Shown here: positions 46,759 through 47,852 of the stretch, piece after piece
Numbering within the stretch: position 1 is the stretch's first letter
How the letters are laid out: each line of letters starts with the position of its first letter
Assembly: GCA_015065325.1 (NCBI GenBank)
Contig: SVQO01000018.1
Span: forward strand, 1 to 47,852
Length of the DNA stretch: 47,852 bases
Origin: Oscillospiraceae bacterium
Lineage (GTDB): Bacteria; Bacillota; Clostridia; Oscillospirales; SIG627
Direction of reading: 5' to 3'
Notes under the pieces: model-generated
What the model saw: only the letters and a program-made list of their open reading frames with translations
Told to the model about the DNA's origin: nothing
Database searches by the model: none
Translations under genes and position numbers: made by a program

Positions 46759-46794
46759 AAAAAAATTCGACAAGTTTCAACTTGTCGAATTTTT
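46759..46794 (-). terminator. Terminator of tRNA-Val (GAC)
   Basis: A 15- to 16-bp inverted repeat (AAAAAATTCGACAAG and its complement) with a 6-nt loop, directly after the CCA end of the tRNA gene. Confidence 0.9.
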
Positions 46795-46870
46795 TGGTGG
46801 AGGCAAAGGGACTCGAACCCCTGACCCTTCGCACGTCAAGCGAATGCTCTACCAGCTGGGCTATACCTCC
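46795..46870 (-). tRNA. tRNA-Val (GAC)
   Basis: 76 nt including encoded CCA. Acceptor GGAGGTA pairs with TGCCTCC; the anticodon loop CTTGACG gives GAC (plus-strand 46835-46837); the T-arm is AGGGGTTCGAGTCCCT. Confidence 0.96.
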
Positions 46871-46889
46871 ATATTCTTTTGCGACGATT

Positions 46890-46918
46890 ATTTTAGCACA
46901 GAAAGCGGGAAAAGTCAA
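46890..46918 (-). promoter_or_regulatory. Promoter of tRNA-Val (GAC)
   Basis: TTGACT (46913-46918) and TAAAAT (46890-46895), 17 bp apart on the minus strand with TGC before the -10. Confidence 0.82.
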
Positions 46919-46967
46919 CTGCAATTTTATTTTTTTGGGAAAGATTTCAGAAAAAATAAAAAGACAC

Positions 46968-46996
46968 TTGCATATTCCGTCATTATTTTGTAGAAT
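46968..46996 (+). promoter_or_regulatory. Promoter of histidine phosphatase B
   Basis: TTGCAT (46968-46973) and TAGAAT (46991-46996), 17 bp apart, 29 bp upstream of the ATG at 47026. Confidence 0.7.
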
Positions 46997-47025
46997 AAAA
47001 AAAGAGTAAAAAAGGAGTATTGAAT

Positions 47026-47598
47026 ATGAGAGTCTTTTTTGTGCGGCACGGTCAGTCTGTTGCCAATTTGAAAAAAATTTACGCAGGTCAATCCGACGTT
47101 CCCTTGACGGAGCAGGGCAGAGCAGAGGCGGCTGCCCTTGTTCCCCTTTTGGCTCCCATTCACTTTGATCGCGTGTATTCCAGCGATCTTTCCCGTGCCA
47201 TTGAGACTCAGCAGATTGCCCTTCCCGGTGTAAAGGCGGATGCCACCTCTCCTTTGATCCGTGAATTCGACGTGGGAAATATCGTTGGCTTGCCTACCGG
47301 CACCGCAAAAACGCTTACGCCCGAGGGCGGAAGAGATTACACCCCCTTTGGCGGCGAGACCAGTGAACAGGTTCAAGCGCGCCTGAAAAAGTTTTTGGAA
47401 ACCTATCTGGAAAACGATCCCTGTGAGAACGCTGCGGTTTTCGCCCATAACGGCATTATGATCGCTATGATGAATCTGGTTTTGGGGCAGAAGCTTCGCT
47501 CACCGGGAATTCAATCCAAAAACTGTGCCATCCACGTGTTTGAATTTAAGGATGGAAAATGGAGCCTTCTCGCCTGGAATTACGGAATTCACTTTTAA
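47026..47598 (+). CDS. Histidine phosphatase family protein (paralogue B)
   Basis: A 190-residue enzyme of the phosphoglycerate mutase-like superfamily: FFVRHGQSVANLKKIYAGQ, SSDLSRAIETQQ, LIREFDVGNIVG and AAVFAHNGIMIAMMN. It aligns end to end with the gene at 43621, including the C-terminal KNCAIHVFEFKDGKWSLLAW. The start was placed at the ATG at 47026 because AAAGGAG lies 8 nt upstream; the in-frame TTG at 47020 is too close to the RBS. There is no terminator before the tRNA-Val promoter downstream. Confidence 0.92.
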   Translation: MRVFFVRHGQSVANLKKIYAGQSDVPLTEQGRAEAAALVPLLAPIHFDRVYSSDLSRAIETQQIALPGVKADATSPLIREFDVGNIVGLPTGTAKTLTPEGGRDYTPFGGETSEQVQARLKKFLETYLENDPCENAAVFAHNGIMIAMMNLVLGQKLRSPGIQSKNCAIHVFEFKDGKWSLLAWNYGIHF

Positions 47599-47615
47599 TT
47601 TTTTCGATTTTTCTC

Positions 47616-47644
47616 TTGCATTCCTTTTCCCGCTGTGCTACAAT
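47616..47644 (+). promoter_or_regulatory. Promoter of tRNA-Val (CAC)
   Basis: TTGCAT (47616-47621) and TACAAT (47639-47644), 17 bp apart, with TGC before the -10, 9 bp upstream of the tRNA. Confidence 0.8.
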
Positions 47645-47653
47645 ACTTTCGTC

Positions 47654-47730
47654 GGAGACATAGCTCAGCTGGTTAGAGCGTACGGTTCACATCCGTAAGG
47701 TCGGGGGTTCGATCCCCTCTGTCTCCACCA
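47654..47730 (+). tRNA. tRNA-Val (CAC)
   Basis: 77 nt including encoded CCA and GGTT in the D-loop. Acceptor GGAGACA pairs with TGTCTCC; the anticodon loop TTCACAT gives CAC; the T-arm is CGGGGGTTCGATCCCCT. Confidence 0.96.
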
Positions 47731-47762
47731 AAAATCGACAGGTTTCGACCTGTCGATTTTTT
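47731..47762 (+). terminator. Terminator of tRNA-Val (CAC)
   Basis: A 14-bp stem (AAAAATCGACAGGT and its complement) closing a TTCG tetraloop, ending in six T. Array 4 starts 2 bp later. Confidence 0.9.
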
Positions 47763-47764
47763 AT

Positions 47765-47852
47765 CCATTGCGAAAGCAATGGTATATCATCACGCGCAAG
47801 CGTGCATCTCATCACCGAAGGTGTATATCATCAGCCGCAGGCTGCATTTCTT
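47765..47852 (+). repeat. Palindrome array 4 (TATATCATCA-type), cut by the window end
   Basis: Four visible units: CCATTGC-GAAA-GCAATGG, CACGC-GCAA-GCGTG, CACC-GAA-GGTG and CAGCC-GCA-GGCTG, with spacers TATATCATCA, CATCTCATCA and TATATCATCA. Only the left (GNA/GNNA loop) half is seen. The first unit equals that of array 2, and the junction to the terminator (TTTTTTATCC) equals that of arrays 2 and 3. Confidence 0.85.

Overview
The window looks like a chromosomal segment of a Gram-positive, low-to-mid GC anaerobe of the class Clostridia, probably an uncultured gut lineage near Oscillospirales or Christensenellales. The grounds are: HprK, WhiA, a ROK glucokinase, TmcAL, VanZ-like and rubrerythrin genes; dockerin and cohesin-like surface proteins; tRNA genes that encode CCA; GGAGG-type ribosome binding sites with some GTG and TTG starts; and many sigma-70 type promoters with near-consensus hexamers 17 bp apart. 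The lineage is inference. No rRNA, CRISPR array, transposase or integrase gene was seen.

Region 1 (1-12,880, all minus strand) is a secreted-protein locus. Four tandem lipoproteins (the last cut by the window edge) and a fifth with its own promoter belong to the DUF4886 family, which has an SGNH-hydrolase-like GNS serine motif and a DxxH motif. A separate two-gene operon encodes a 711-residue secreted DUF4886 protein with an added N-terminal domain, followed by a 2,095-residue secreted beta-helix protein built of dozens of GG(T/D/K)F-type repeats.

Region 2 (13,097-30,466) is mostly housekeeping: nth (with a TGA exactly where the fourth Fe-S cysteine belongs), a P-loop kinase, an acyl-AMP ligase/ACP/TrmL/VanZ operon, mgtC plus a HAD phosphatase behind a structured leader, rubrerythrin, an unlisted 56-residue small protein, the hprK-glcK-murB-whiA-yfbR operon, an SDR/type I dehydroquinase-like/quinone oxidoreductase group with a divergent AraC regulator, an FkbM methyltransferase and tmcAL.

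Region 3 (30,593-34,496) pairs a dockerin-bearing glucosaminidase with a membrane-anchored cohesin-like protein, suggesting a small surface complex. A five-gene tRNA cluster (Phe, Gly, Val, Asp, Thr) follows.

Region 4 (35,139-47,852) is accessory in character: a 23S-IVP type four-helix-bundle protein, XRE regulators (one truncated, one membrane-bound), zinc-ribbon membrane proteins, an acidic DUF4375/DMP19-like protein, a cysteine-rich small protein, a PHP phosphoesterase, an acyltransferase, glnA, two paralogous histidine phosphatases and two more tRNA-Val genes. The most unusual content is four arrays of short palindromes. Each begins directly behind a Rho-independent terminator, three of them behind tRNA genes. 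Stem sequences vary freely, while the mini-loops (GNA or GNNA) and the spacers (TATATCATCA or TGCTTCAT) are conserved. In the three complete arrays, unit orientation flips at the centre, so the whole array could fold on itself. I regard these arrays as the best candidate for an undescribed element.
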